A stretch of 64,000 nt of DNA from Clostridia bacterium (GTDB lineage: Bacteria; Bacillota; Clostridia; Christensenellales; CAG-138), in the NCBI GenBank assembly GCA_016292635.1, contig JAEDIC010000011.1, positions 1-64,000 on the forward strand. Reading direction: 5' to 3'. Position numbers and translations under genes: made by a program. How positions within the stretch are numbered: position 1 is the first letter of the stretch; each line of letters begins with the position of its first letter. The notes below the pieces were generated by a model, which saw only the letters and a program-made list of their open reading frames with translations, was not told the DNA's origin and made no database searches. Positions 34,814-43,869 of this stretch are shown piece by piece.

Positions 34814-35572
34814 CTACATTCCAAACAGCCTTGAAGCGTTCTCCGACGTTATCCGGGCCATTTCCTCGGAGCTTACGCCCTTTATCTCCGCCAGCTTTTC
34901 GCAGGTTATGGCGGTCATGGAGGGGTCGCACCGCATGCCCCGGTGTGGGGCGGGGGCCATGTATGGGCAGTCGGTTTCCAGGAGAAGCCTGTCCACCGGC
35001 GTCACCGCTGCGGCGGCAGGGGCTTTTTTGTTGTTTTTGAAGGTAAGCGCGCCGCCAAAGGCTATATACAGTCCCATCTTTACGCAGCGCTCGGCTATCT
35101 CCGGGCTGCCGGAAAAGCAGTGCATTACCCCCCTTATGCCGGGATAATCGGCAAGTATCTCCACCCCGTCGCCGTAGCCCTCACGGATGTGCATGGAAAC
35201 GGGGATATTCAGCCTTTTCGCCATATCCAGCTGCCGCCTAAACAGCTTTATCTCTGCGTTTTTATCGTATGGCTCCCAATAATAATCAAGGCCTATCTCC
35301 CCAAGGGCAACGCACCTGGGGTGCTTAAGATATTCCTCAACTATGGATATATCCCTCTCCGCCCATTCTGAAGCGTACTCCGGATGTATTCCGAAGGCAA
35401 GGTACAGGTTTTCATGCCTGTCCGCAAGCTCCGCGGCCTTTGCGAAGCCCTGAGGGTCGCAGGCTATCTCTATCACCTTTTCCACGCCCTGTGACTTAAG
35501 GCCGCGTATGAGAGCGTCTCGGTCCCGGTCAAAGGCCTCGTCGCACAGGTGGGCATGGGTATCTATGAGCAT
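34814..35572 (-). CDS. tatD: TatD-family metal-dependent hydrolase
   Basis: A 252-residue TIM-barrel hydrolase of the TatD DNase family. Motifs: MLIDTHAHLCD (HxH metal site), GEIGLDYYW, PVSMHIREGYGD, GVMHCFSGS and LLLETDCPYMAP with the metal-binding Asp. It is proposed to act as a 3'-5' exonuclease or deoxyribonuclease in repair. It starts 1 nt after the gpsA stop, so gpsA-tatD is one transcript. The transcript ends in element copy F. Confidence 0.94.
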   Translation of the reverse strand: MLIDTHAHLCDEAFDRDRDALIRGLKSQGVEKVIEIACDPQGFAKAAELADRHENLYLAFGIHPEYASEWAERDISIVEEYLKHPRCVALGEIGLDYYWEPYDKNAEIKLFRRQLDMAKRLNIPVSMHIREGYGDGVEILADYPGIRGVMHCFSGSPEIAERCVKMGLYIAFGGALTFKNNKKAPAAAAVTPVDRLLLETDCPYMAPAPHRGMRCDPSMTAITCEKLAEIKGVSSEEMARITSENASRLFGM

Positions 35573-35573
35573 A

Positions 35574-36524
35574 TCAGAACTCCTTTTTCAGGCTTCGCAT
35601 AAACAGCCCGTTTACTTCCTCACGGGGGGACGCTCCGCCGTATATGGTGTTGTGAACGGCGGCGCTTATGGGCATATCCACCCCGTATTTTTCCTTAAGC
35701 AGCATAAGGGCCTCAACGGTATAGCAGCCCTCCGCCAGTTCCTCAAAGGGAGTGCCCCTGACCAGCGCCTCGCCGTACGCCCTGTTGTGGCTATACTGGG
35801 AAAACACCGTGGCCTGATAGTCCCCCAAATGGCACAATCCGTATGCGGACTGCTCGTTGCCTCCCATTGCGGCGATAAGCCGGGCAACCTCCCTCGTGCC
35901 CCTCGCCATCAGCGCCCCTTTAAGGTTGGTAAGGCCAAGGCCATCCAGCACCCCCGCGGCAATGCCTATAACGTTCTTCGCCGCGGCTCCCACCTCGTTG
36001 CCTATAAGGTCATAGCCATAGTAAAACCGGATGAGGGGAGAGCTGAACTCCTTCACCAGCTTTTCCCGTATCCTGTCCGAGGTGCCGTCTATTACCATGC
36101 AGTTGGGTATGCCTGCGGTAAATTCCTGCACATGACCCGGGCCTATCCATACGCCGATATCGTTATCCGGCAGGTATTCTCCGGCGATCTCTGTAAGCCG
36201 CTTGCCTGTGCCCGTCTCAATGCCCTTCATGCAGAGGGCAATATCCCCCTTAAAGCCCGCCTTTGCAATGTCCGCCGCCACGCTGCGGAAGCTCTGGGCC
36301 CCTACGGATACAACTATCACTTCCGCCCCGCAGGCCTCCGCCGTGTCGTATCCCAATTTCAGGCTTTGGGGCAGGGTCACAAGGCCGTTTGTGCGGGTCT
36401 GTTCAAAGGCCGCCATGTGCCCTGACCCTTTTCTGCCATACAGAGTTACCTCATGGCCTATGCTGTCCAGATACCATGCGATGAAGCTTCCCCAGCGCCC
36501 GCAGCCTATTACGGATATTTTCAT
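35574..36524 (-). CDS. gpsA: NAD(P)+-dependent glycerol-3-phosphate dehydrogenase
   Basis: Makes sn-glycerol-3-phosphate for phospholipid synthesis. 316 residues. N-terminal Rossmann motif ISVIGCGRWGSFIAWYL (GxGxxG-type), the GIETGTGKRLTEI region, and the C-terminal catalytic Lys in NEVGAAAKNVIGIAAG, followed by the RLGxxxGG-like GLCHLGDYQATVFS. The start at 36524 follows AAAGGAGAACAAC; the frame stays open upstream through the repeat element but that part has no family match. Cotranscribed with tatD. Confidence 0.95.
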   Translation of the reverse strand: MKISVIGCGRWGSFIAWYLDSIGHEVTLYGRKGSGHMAAFEQTRTNGLVTLPQSLKLGYDTAEACGAEVIVVSVGAQSFRSVAADIAKAGFKGDIALCMKGIETGTGKRLTEIAGEYLPDNDIGVWIGPGHVQEFTAGIPNCMVIDGTSDRIREKLVKEFSSPLIRFYYGYDLIGNEVGAAAKNVIGIAAGVLDGLGLTNLKGALMARGTREVARLIAAMGGNEQSAYGLCHLGDYQATVFSQYSHNRAYGEALVRGTPFEELAEGCYTVEALMLLKEKYGVDMPISAAVHNTIYGGASPREEVNGLFMRSLKKEF

Positions 36525-36566
36525 ATTTGTTGTTCTCCTTTGTAGTGATGGAGTGTGTGGGTCACT

Positions 36567-36714
36567 ATCTTCTTTTCTCTTTCTTTTCGCGGGAAAAGAA
36601 AGGAGAAAAAGAAGCAAAAAGAGAAAGAAAAGCGAGGGTATAGTCAGAATGCTGAATAAACCTCTTTGGTACATCTTCCAAATTTGTCCCGGAAGACGGG
36701 CCAAATTTGCTTTG
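36567..36714 (+). repeat. Intergenic hairpin/terminator element, copy G (forward, near-complete type copy)
   Basis: Pyrimidine arm CTTCTTTTCTCTTTCTTTTC (36569-36588), GCGG tip, purine arm GAAAAGAAAGGAGAAAAAG, GAAGC-type spacer, then a second purine tract AAAAAGAGAAAGAAAAG, which is the mirror of the first arm, GCGAGGGTATAG, linker ending CTCTTTGGTACATCTTCC, and a stem AAATTTGTCCCG / CGGGCCAAATTT (one mismatch) with GCTTTGTG. The hairpin end is 43 nt from the gpsA start codon; the element lies in the gpsA 5' region. Confidence 0.92.
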
Positions 36715-36783
36715 TGTGGAATACATCCGCAAATACTTCCTGTCTTTGCGAAACTATCCGCCGGCCGGCAAATTCGCGCCCCT

Positions 36784-38538
36784 TTACAGTCGGGGGGAAA
36801 CAGCAATGCCATGCTCTGCAAACTGATATTTATACAGCCCCGCATATATGCCGTCCAGCTCCATCAGCTCCCTGTGACTGCCCCGCTCCGCAATGCCGGA
36901 GCCTGTAAGCACCACTATCTCATTCGCCGCCTTTACGGTGGAGAGCCTGTGGGCAACTATAATGCAGGTGCGGCCCCTGGCAAGGTCAAACAGCTCCTGC
37001 TGTATCTCCATTTCGGTCTGATTGTCCAGCGCGCTTGTGGCCTCGTCCAGTATGAGTATGGCGGGATCCTTCAGGAACACCCGGGCGATGGAAATGCGCT
37101 GCTTCTGTCCGCCGGAAAGCTTTACTCCCCGCTCGCCCACCTCTGTATCATAGCCCTTTTCAAGGGACATCACATAGTCGTGTATCCGGGCCTTTTTCGC
37201 CGCCTCCACGACCCGCTCCATGGGGGCGTCAAGATCGCCATAGCGGATATTATCCGCCACCGTCCCGTCAAAGAGAAACACATCCTGGGCCACTATGCCT
37301 ATGTTTTTTCTTAGGGATACCCGGGTGAAATCCCTTATGTCCGTGCCGTCTATGGTAATTCTTCCCGCCTCGGGGTCGTAAAATCTCGGTATAAGGTTGC
37401 ATAGGGTTGTCTTTCCGCCGCCGGAAGGCCCAACCAGCGCCAGCGTTTCCCCCGCGGGAATATTGAGGGACAGGTTCTTTATTACCCGCTCCTCACCCTT
37501 TGCGTCGCTGTTTTTATAGCGAAAGCTCACGTTTTCAAAGGATATTTCCCCCTTGAGCCGGCCCGCCTCCATTGCGTCTTTTGCCTCTTCCTCCGGCGGA
37601 ATATCCATTATCTCGGTAAAACGTTTAAAGCCGGTTATGCCGTTTTGCAGCTGCTCCACCATGGTTATAAGCTTGCGCACCGGGGTGAAAAAGTTTGCGA
37701 TATACAGCAAAAACGCCGTAAACTCGCCCACGTCGATTCTGCCCCGGAAAAAGAATATGCCGCCAAAAAGCAGCACCATGGCATACATGGCATCCAGCAG
37801 AAAGTCCGTGCCCGCGTAAAAGCGGCCCATTTCCTTATATGCCCCCCGCCGGGCCTCTATGAGCAGGCCGTTCAGGCGGTCAAATTTTCTTATCTCGTGC
37901 CCGCTGCTGGTATACGCCCGGGAGACCCTGACGCCGGAGATGGCGGTCTCAACCCCCGCGTTTATCTCGCCCATGCGCACCCGGCTCTTTGCAAAGGCAT
38001 CCAGCAGCCGTATCCTGCCCTTGCCCGCGAATATCACTATTGCCGGCACCATTATAAACACGATAACAGTCAGCGGAAGGCTTATCCCTGCCAGTATTAT
38101 CAGGGAGCCCAGCATCATTACGGCAGAGAGGAATATGTCCTCCGGGCCGTGATGGGCAAGCTCGGATATATCCTGCAGGTCGTTTATCATGCGGCTCATT
38201 ATTACGCCGGTTTTGTTTTCGTCAAAAAAAGACAGGGGCAGCCGCTCCATGTGCCGGAACATATCCCGCCGCATATCCGCCTGCACCCTTACGCCAACCA
38301 TGTGGCCCCAGTAATCCACTATGTAGGTCATTGCCGCCTTAAGAATGTATATGCCAAACAGCACGGCGCACCATATCAGCAGGGACCGCATATCCTGATT
38401 GGGCACATAGTCGTTGATTATGTTCTTTGCGATAAGCGGATATACAAGGCCGCACATGGATATTATAAAGGCGCAGCCCATATCCAGCGCGAAAAGCTTT
38501 ATGTGGGGCTTGTAGTATGACGCGAATCGTTTGACCAT
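36784..38538 (-). CDS. ABC exporter half-transporter (homodimer type)
   Basis: A 584-residue protein: six TM helices (about 12-300) and an ABC domain (about 335-575). Walker A GPSGGGKTT, signature LSGGQKQR, Walker B LILDEATSALD, H-loop IVAHRLS, all intact, so it can work as a homodimer (MsbA/LmrA/BmrA type). Substrate unknown: lipid, peptide or drug. It is bounded on both sides by copies of the dispersed element, G downstream and H upstream, so it is a single-gene unit. Confidence 0.94.
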   Translation of the reverse strand: MVKRFASYYKPHIKLFALDMGCAFIISMCGLVYPLIAKNIINDYVPNQDMRSLLIWCAVLFGIYILKAAMTYIVDYWGHMVGVRVQADMRRDMFRHMERLPLSFFDENKTGVIMSRMINDLQDISELAHHGPEDIFLSAVMMLGSLIILAGISLPLTVIVFIMVPAIVIFAGKGRIRLLDAFAKSRVRMGEINAGVETAISGVRVSRAYTSSGHEIRKFDRLNGLLIEARRGAYKEMGRFYAGTDFLLDAMYAMVLLFGGIFFFRGRIDVGEFTAFLLYIANFFTPVRKLITMVEQLQNGITGFKRFTEIMDIPPEEEAKDAMEAGRLKGEISFENVSFRYKNSDAKGEERVIKNLSLNIPAGETLALVGPSGGGKTTLCNLIPRFYDPEAGRITIDGTDIRDFTRVSLRKNIGIVAQDVFLFDGTVADNIRYGDLDAPMERVVEAAKKARIHDYVMSLEKGYDTEVGERGVKLSGGQKQRISIARVFLKDPAILILDEATSALDNQTEMEIQQELFDLARGRTCIIVAHRLSTVKAANEIVVLTGSGIAERGSHRELMELDGIYAGLYKYQFAEHGIAVSPRL

Positions 38539-38560
38539 GGTGAGATCACCTTTCCCGGTA

Positions 38561-38690
38561 TCTTCTTTTTCTTTTCACGGGGAAAGAAGCTAAAGAAAAA
38601 GAAAAGCGAAGGTATAGTTTATCCGAAAAGAAGCTTTCTTTTTCGGCATATCCAAAATTGGCCCGGAAAGCGGGCCAATTCTGCGTCTTT
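38561..38690 (+). repeat. Intergenic hairpin/terminator element, copy H (forward)
   Basis: Pyrimidine arm CTTCTTTTTCTTTTC, ACGG tip, purine arm, second purine tract GAAAAAGAAAAGCG, GGTATAG, a shortened linker, then a perfect stem ATTGGCCCG / CGGGCCAAT (38656-38680). The hairpin starts 23 nt before (upstream of) the ABC exporter start codon. Confidence 0.88.
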
Positions 38691-38794
38691 GTAAATACGG
38701 CGGCTTTGTTTGGGGGATTGTTTTCCTTAACAAAGCCCTTCTGTTTCCCGCGGGAAAAGGGTACTTGCAGGAGCGGCGAGGAGGTAGATAACCG

Positions 38795-38865
38795 GCGTTG
38801 CGATCCCTCAGGCGGCCGCGCCGCCGGCTCCCTTTGCCCAAGGGAGCCCTTTGGATCGCTCTGTC
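38795..38865. repeat. Nested hairpin related to the second repeat family
   Basis: GCGATCC...GGATCGC arms enclosing GGCTCCCTT-TGCCC-AAGGGAGCC. The inner hairpin matches the start of copy R1. No gene is present in 38691-38908. Confidence 0.6.
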
Positions 38866-38908
38866 TCCTGACCGGCGGATTCTTACGTTCCCTTTTCGGC
38901 AAAAAGCT

Positions 38909-39559
38909 TTAGCTTATCACGTCGCCCTGATGGGTAATCAGGGTAGCGTCATACACGCCCTCAACCCGGAGGAACTTTTCAACAAAGCCGGTCTCGTTAT
39001 CCTTAAGCCTGAGCTCCATGGTAAGCTCGGTGCCGTCCGTACGGACCACCTTGCTCTTTACCCTTGCGCCGGGCAGCTGCTTGGTCATCTTGCGAACGGC
39101 GTCCGCGGCGATGTCGTTATAGTGGAGTATAAGCAGATAGCCCATGCTGCCCCTGCCCTTGCCGGAGGCGATAACCAGCAGGAATATGCCTATGAGTATG
39201 CCGGCGATGATGGCCACATCGTAAAACTTTGTGCCCACGGCAATGCCCTGACCCACTGCCCAGAAAATAAACACCGTGTCGATGGGGTCCTTAATGGCGG
39301 TGCGGTAACGAACGATGGACAGCGCGCCCACCATGCCAAGGCTCAGGGTAAGGCTGTTGTTGATGAGCATCAGCATAAGGGCGGTAACCACTGTCATCAT
39401 TACCAATGTTATGCCGAAACTGCGGGAATACATTACTCCTGCAAAGGTCTTCTTGTAGATAAACCAGATGTACAGGCCTACCAGCAGACCTATCACCAAG
39501 GTGGCCACCACCTGCAGGGGGTTCATTGTGATTGCGAAAAGATCGCTTGTGCTGAGCAT
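38909..39559 (-). CDS. DUF4956 membrane protein
   Basis: A 216-residue protein with about four TM helices (20-40, 47-68, 95-115, 115-135) and a soluble C-terminal domain (about 140-216). The LGMVGALSIVRYRTAIKDP block between helices is the DUF4956 signature. Such genes are repeatedly found beside VTC-domain and CotH genes, as here; a role in polyphosphate or envelope phosphorylation has been suggested but is unproven. An AGGAGG site precedes the ATG. Last gene of the CotH-VTC-DUF4956 unit. Confidence 0.88.
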   Translation of the reverse strand: MLSTSDLFAITMNPLQVVATLVIGLLVGLYIWFIYKKTFAGVMYSRSFGITLVMMTVVTALMLMLINNSLTLSLGMVGALSIVRYRTAIKDPIDTVFIFWAVGQGIAVGTKFYDVAIIAGILIGIFLLVIASGKGRGSMGYLLILHYNDIAADAVRKMTKQLPGARVKSKVVRTDGTELTMELRLKDNETGFVEKFLRVEGVYDATLITHQGDVIS

Positions 39560-39600
39560 TTTAGTCCTCCTGTTAATTAAGGCGTATATTGATGGATATT

Positions 39601-40329
39601 TTAAAACTCATACTTTCTGCACAGGCAATATTTGCTTATTGCGCTGCGGATGTTTGAAACGGGCTGTATCAGCTCCCGTATCCATGTGGGCAGGTAAGCG
39701 TTGAACTTTACCTCCATCACCATGGCGTAATCATCTATCACGGGGTATGTGGGCTGGCCAAAGTCAAACAGGCTTACTCCCCGGTATGCGGTGCGTATGT
39801 CCTTATCGAAGGTTATCCGCACATCCTCGGTGGGGAAGGTGTATGCCTCCCGAAGGTAGTCCACTATTACCACGGGCCTAAGGCCCCTTGTGGCAAACTC
39901 CCCGAACATCGCCCTTGCGAAGGGCTCGGGCCGCTTCAGCAGAAAGGAATAATCCCCTCCGCACAGCCTGTCGCATTCCGCCCGGCTTAAGGATACCGAC
40001 TGCTTGGCGATGTAGCCGTTGTCCTTGTGCTTGCGCTCAAGCTTTATAACGTCGTCACGCCCGTTGTATATGCGGATGCGTACCTTGTCCCGGTCGTTCA
40101 CGCCGTCCAGCTTTTCTCGCAGCGCGCTGTTCCAGGGGGTATCGAAATACAGGCTTCGGATAAAGTATTCCCCGCCGTTTATCCGGGCGTTTTTGTCCTG
40201 CTCCATGGCTGCCAGCAGCCTTCGGTGCAGCACCTCGTAATCTATTTGGTTAAGGAAATATTTCAGCTCATGCCGGTAGCTGAGGGGCCTTATGCGGGGC
40301 TTTTTCACCCTGGGCTGTCTCTCCGCCAT
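39601..40329 (-). CDS. VTC-domain (polyphosphate polymerase-like) protein
   Basis: A 242-residue protein of the VTC/CYTH tunnel fold related to yeast Vtc4, which makes polyphosphate from ATP. Tunnel-lining basic motifs are visible: RHELKYFL, YFIRSLYFDTP, KVRIRIYNG, VIKLERKHK, RGLRPVVIVDYLRE and the late EVKFNAYLP. No SPX domain and no TM helix, so it likely works with the membrane protein encoded next (DUF4956). It begins 2 nt after the CotH stop. Enzyme activity in bacteria is an inference. Confidence 0.88.
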   Translation of the reverse strand: MAERQPRVKKPRIRPLSYRHELKYFLNQIDYEVLHRRLLAAMEQDKNARINGGEYFIRSLYFDTPWNSALREKLDGVNDRDKVRIRIYNGRDDVIKLERKHKDNGYIAKQSVSLSRAECDRLCGGDYSFLLKRPEPFARAMFGEFATRGLRPVVIVDYLREAYTFPTEDVRITFDKDIRTAYRGVSLFDFGQPTYPVIDDYAMVMEVKFNAYLPTWIRELIQPVSNIRSAISKYCLCRKYEF

Positions 40330-40331
40330 TT

Positions 40332-43301
40332 CTATCCGAACACCTCCTGCATATAGGAATCCGAAAGGCCGAATTCCTGTTGATATATCCTCTTCAGCGC
40401 CTCGCTGCGGCCCTGCACGAATTGCCGCATACGCTCCATCTGGCTCTCAAAGCGGGCGTAATCCCCCTTCACCTCTTCGAGCTGCTTTACCCCCATAAAG
40501 GTATTCCCGTTGAATTTTTCCCGCTCACGGGCTATCTCCGGCTCAACCTGCGTATAAAGCTCCTCCAGCAGGGCGCTCATGCGCTCCGTGGTGTATACCG
40601 TCTTCATAAGCTCCGCGCTTCTGCGGATGAACATATCCCGCCATTCTCTGTTTTCAAGGAGAATGCTGAACATATCGCTCAAGGCAACGCTGGGGGATTT
40701 GCGGTATTTTATTGTATTGTGATCCACGCCGCTGGAGGCGAAGCTCCAGCAGAAATCATAATAGATGAACTTCCATTTGCCGCCGGGCAGCTTGTACATC
40801 TGAACGTTCCATGTGTCCGTCTGACCCACATATATCTCGCAGACCATGTAATCTATAAAGCTGTCCATATCCATCCGGCTCTCAAGGTATTTATACCCTT
40901 CTGAAGAGCACGAGGAGAGATCATGGGTCTTTACATATTCCATAAGGTCGGCCCATTCGTCCGCTTTGCCGTAGCTTACTCGGGTGGTGCTCTTTACTAT
41001 ATCCATATCGTCATAGTTTTCCGTTCCCTCATGCTGAGCCACAAAGAAGCGATTGCGTTTTTCCTTAAGGAAGTATACCCCCCAATATTCCCCGTTGAGA
41101 TACAGCACATATGGCTCATAGGCCTGATACAGGAAGTTTACGTCTGTTCCCTCCAGCAGTCCCGTGGCAAGCTCGTCCTTTATCTTGGAGTAGTTCTGAT
41201 CCTGCGCGCCGGCACGGAGGGTCACCGCCTTATACTGGGTATACGGCCTGTTGTCAAAGAAGGCATAGTTCATCCAGCCGCTTCCGTATTGGGAATCGGC
41301 GGAGATGTTGAAGCCCTTCTGCGCCCTTGAGCGCCCGTATGAGCCGGCAATGCGAATATCCACATTCTGCGTGAATACCTGCTGCCCTCCCTCGTCATAT
41401 ACCGCGAAGGCTGCGGGCCGTTCCCATGCTTCCTCATCGGAGGTGAACTTGCTTTTATAATACTGGGCGCTTTCCAGCATTTCGGTCATGTTGGTTGTAT
41501 CCTCGTCATAGCCGTCGCCGTAAGCGTATATGCCTGTGCCGTCGCTCCAAAGGTTATCCGGGTCGGTAACCAGTGTTACCACGGGCAGGCTGTGGTTCAC
41601 ATTGTCGGATGTAAAAAGGTATGTTCCCGTTGCCGTGTCCCCCATAAGGCAGCCGTCCTCAAAGGCCGCGGCGCGAACAACCGTGTTTTTGCTGAGTGTC
41701 AGAGGAGCGGTATATACCGGGGAGGACGCGTTCGGTGTGGTGCAGTCGGTGGTGTAGCGTATGGTCTCCCCCTCTGCGGCGGAGATGGACAAAGTGACCG
41801 TCTCCGGATATATGCCGGGGTTCACGCCATACACCGGGGTGGAGGTTATTCCTCTGTATCCGCTGCCGTTGGCGGCGCCGGGAGTGGGAGCGCTGTAATA
41901 CAGCCTGTTGTCCGAGGCGTCTCTGCCGTAGCTGAGGCCGGATCTCATGCGGCCTGCGCTGAGCTTATCAAGAAGCTGCCCGCTGCCGTCAAAGAGAAAG
42001 AGGCTCTCTCCCGATGCGCTTATATTGAAATTCAAACGGGCAGTATTTTTTTTTTGCCCGGAGCTGTCGCCCTGGGATTGGAGCAGCAGGTACTGTCCCG
42101 CGCCGATGGTGGTATCCGGGAACACCCACTTGGCAGGATTGCCGGGGTTATTGGTAAGGCCGTAGCCGGTAAGGGTAACGGCTTGGGACGTGGAGTTATA
42201 CAGCTCCACCCAGTCGTAGCTCTGGCTGCCATACGCGCTGCCGAATTCCGATATATACACTCCGGAAAGGGGCAGCCTGTTTGCCTGGGAAAACGCCTCA
42301 TAGCCGGCGGATGTATTTGGGTAGCCGGGGGTGGGCTGGGAGCATTGGGCAAACTCGCCCGTGCCGTCCGGCGTCCTTGCCATGGATACGTCCGCCTCCA
42401 TGCGTGAATAGGAGAAGCTGTCTACTATGCGCCCATTTGCGGAGGAAATCACCACGTCCTCACCGTATGCCCTTAAACCAAAGGGAGCGTGCAGCTCGTC
42501 CCCGATAAACCCCTCGTTGCCGGAGCAGAATATCACAAGGTATCCGCCGGCAGCTATTTTTGCGCCCTCGGGCAGCCGGTACTTCATGGGCTGGGAAATG
42601 CTGTCGCTGACGCCGAAGCCGGAAAGGTCTATCTCCTGGGAAGTGGAGTTGTATATCTCTATCCAGTCGGAATACACGCCGTAGCCGTCCAATACGGTCG
42701 TGGCGTTTGAGGCCATGAATTCATTGATATACAGGCCCATGTCCTCAGTGGACATAAGCTCCGCCTCGTATGCGGCTATGCCCGCCTCGCTGTTTTCAAA
42801 GCCGGGGCTGGGTTTCATCGCCGTCCATGTGCCGTCGCTCTGCCTGGAAAGGGTGTATCCCGTTTCCACCGCCATAAGGTCCACGCTGTCCAGCACCCTT
42901 GCGGAGGAATCAAACAGCACCGCCTCCTCCTCGGCGTTTATCTTGAAGGGAGCGTGCGTCTCATCCGACGCGTTGCCGGAGCACCATACAACCACAAAGT
43001 CTCCGGGCTCCAATACGGTGCCCGTGGGGAATACGAACTTTGGCCCCTCCAGGAGGCTGTCGCTCAGTCCAAAGCCCGTGATGTCCACGGAGCTTGTCCC
43101 GCCGTTGTACAGTTCTATCCAGTCCGGATAATCTCCGCTGCCATCCGGCACAGAACCCTTGTTGCTGAGCATTATCTCATTGAGGCGCAATGCGTCCACC
43201 GGAGCGGTGTTTTCGCCCGCCTCCAGCTGTGTCATGAATACTATAAGCATCGCCAGCAGCACTACGCTCACCAGCAATGAAGTTATCCGTTTCTTTCTCA
43301 A
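40332..43301 (-). CDS. Large exported CotH-family protein with three lamin-tail domains
   Basis: A 989-residue surface protein. Order: N-terminal TM/signal anchor (about 7-25), three lamin-tail (LTD) domains (about 38-170, 190-330, 345-475; each with the DWIELYN / DWIEIYN / DWVELYN motif), a chitobiase-C/FN3-like module (about 485-565, TIRYTTDCTTPNASSPVYTAPL), then the CotH kinase domain (about 570-960, with YVLYLNGEYWGVYFLKEKRN). CotH of B. subtilis is a protein kinase of spore coat proteins. In the block where relatives usually show D-x-D the sequence reads YYDFCWSF, so the second Asp is Cys. First gene of the operon with VTC and DUF4956. Confidence 0.9.
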   Translation of the reverse strand: MRKKRITSLLVSVVLLAMLIVFMTQLEAGENTAPVDALRLNEIMLSNKGSVPDGSGDYPDWIELYNGGTSSVDITGFGLSDSLLEGPKFVFPTGTVLEPGDFVVVWCSGNASDETHAPFKINAEEEAVLFDSSARVLDSVDLMAVETGYTLSRQSDGTWTAMKPSPGFENSEAGIAAYEAELMSTEDMGLYINEFMASNATTVLDGYGVYSDWIEIYNSTSQEIDLSGFGVSDSISQPMKYRLPEGAKIAAGGYLVIFCSGNEGFIGDELHAPFGLRAYGEDVVISSANGRIVDSFSYSRMEADVSMARTPDGTGEFAQCSQPTPGYPNTSAGYEAFSQANRLPLSGVYISEFGSAYGSQSYDWVELYNSTSQAVTLTGYGLTNNPGNPAKWVFPDTTIGAGQYLLLQSQGDSSGQKKNTARLNFNISASGESLFLFDGSGQLLDKLSAGRMRSGLSYGRDASDNRLYYSAPTPGAANGSGYRGITSTPVYGVNPGIYPETVTLSISAAEGETIRYTTDCTTPNASSPVYTAPLTLSKNTVVRAAAFEDGCLMGDTATGTYLFTSDNVNHSLPVVTLVTDPDNLWSDGTGIYAYGDGYDEDTTNMTEMLESAQYYKSKFTSDEEAWERPAAFAVYDEGGQQVFTQNVDIRIAGSYGRSRAQKGFNISADSQYGSGWMNYAFFDNRPYTQYKAVTLRAGAQDQNYSKIKDELATGLLEGTDVNFLYQAYEPYVLYLNGEYWGVYFLKEKRNRFFVAQHEGTENYDDMDIVKSTTRVSYGKADEWADLMEYVKTHDLSSCSSEGYKYLESRMDMDSFIDYMVCEIYVGQTDTWNVQMYKLPGGKWKFIYYDFCWSFASSGVDHNTIKYRKSPSVALSDMFSILLENREWRDMFIRRSAELMKTVYTTERMSALLEELYTQVEPEIAREREKFNGNTFMGVKQLEEVKGDYARFESQMERMRQFVQGRSEALKRIYQQEFGLSDSYMQEVFG

Positions 43302-43439
43302 AGTTTATCTATCCTTACTTAAAATTGGTTATCGCCTACAAGCATTGTTATTCTATCACAATTATGCCCATTTCGCCAACTGTACACGAAAACTTAACAA
43401 ACCATACAACTTTTTCTTCTGTCCGCTCCCCTGATTAAT

Positions 43440-43556
43440 ACCAAAAAACCGCCCCTGATGAGCGGTTTTCCGGGCTGCGCCGATGGGTTTTCTTATACCA
43501 GATACCGTTTCTTTTTCCATAGCCTTTCTTTTTCTTTTCCCGAAAAAAGGAAAATG
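43440..43556 (-). repeat. Intergenic hairpin/terminator element, copy I (reverse, degenerate)
   Basis: Distal stem AAAACCGC / GCGGTTTT (43445-43473), a terminator-like hairpin, then a linker with TGCGCCGATGG and TATACCAGATACCG, and a short hairpin TTTTCTTTTCCCGAAAAAAGG (about 43528-43553). It lies in the 568-bp gap upstream of the CotH gene, with no gene in the gap. Confidence 0.65.
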
Positions 43557-43599
43557 AGAGCCCCGGCGCAGACAAAGGCAGTTAAGCTGTTCCTGCCAG

Positions 43600-43800
43600 T
43601 CTGCCGCACAACCCCTTATGGGCGGCAGGGGGCCGCGGCCCCCAGATGCTTCAATCGGATTTGGCGGCCTGTGCGGCAAATCCCCGTAAACCTTGCGCGG
43701 CAAGGGTTTCTTTGCGCGGCTCTCCGGCCGTGCCGTAGGCGCAAAAGAGCCATGTAACCCTCCAAAAAGCGGCGCAACGCCACTTTTTCGACAGGCTGAA
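43600..43800 (+). repeat. Second dispersed repeat family, copy R2 (longest)
   Basis: About 200 bp. The segment from AATCGGATTTGGCGGCCT through CCGGCCGTGCCGTAGGCGCAA to GAGCCATGTAACC matches the reverse complement of 62080-62190, and the 3' part (CATGTAACCCTCCAAAAAGC to CTTTTTCGACAGGCTGA) matches copy R1. No protein is evident. It lies between the CotH gene and the end of the feo operon. Confidence 0.78.
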
Positions 43801-43830
43801 AGGCAGAGATTTGCCGCCTCTGCCTTTTCA
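43799..43830 (-). terminator. Terminator of the feo operon
   Basis: AAAGGCAGAG / CTCTGCCTTTT stem with a 9-nt loop, usable on both strands; 40 nt downstream of the Cys-rich peptide gene. Confidence 0.8.
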
Positions 43831-43869
43831 CGGGTTTGCTTATGGAGAAACATATAAACGGGAAATTGC

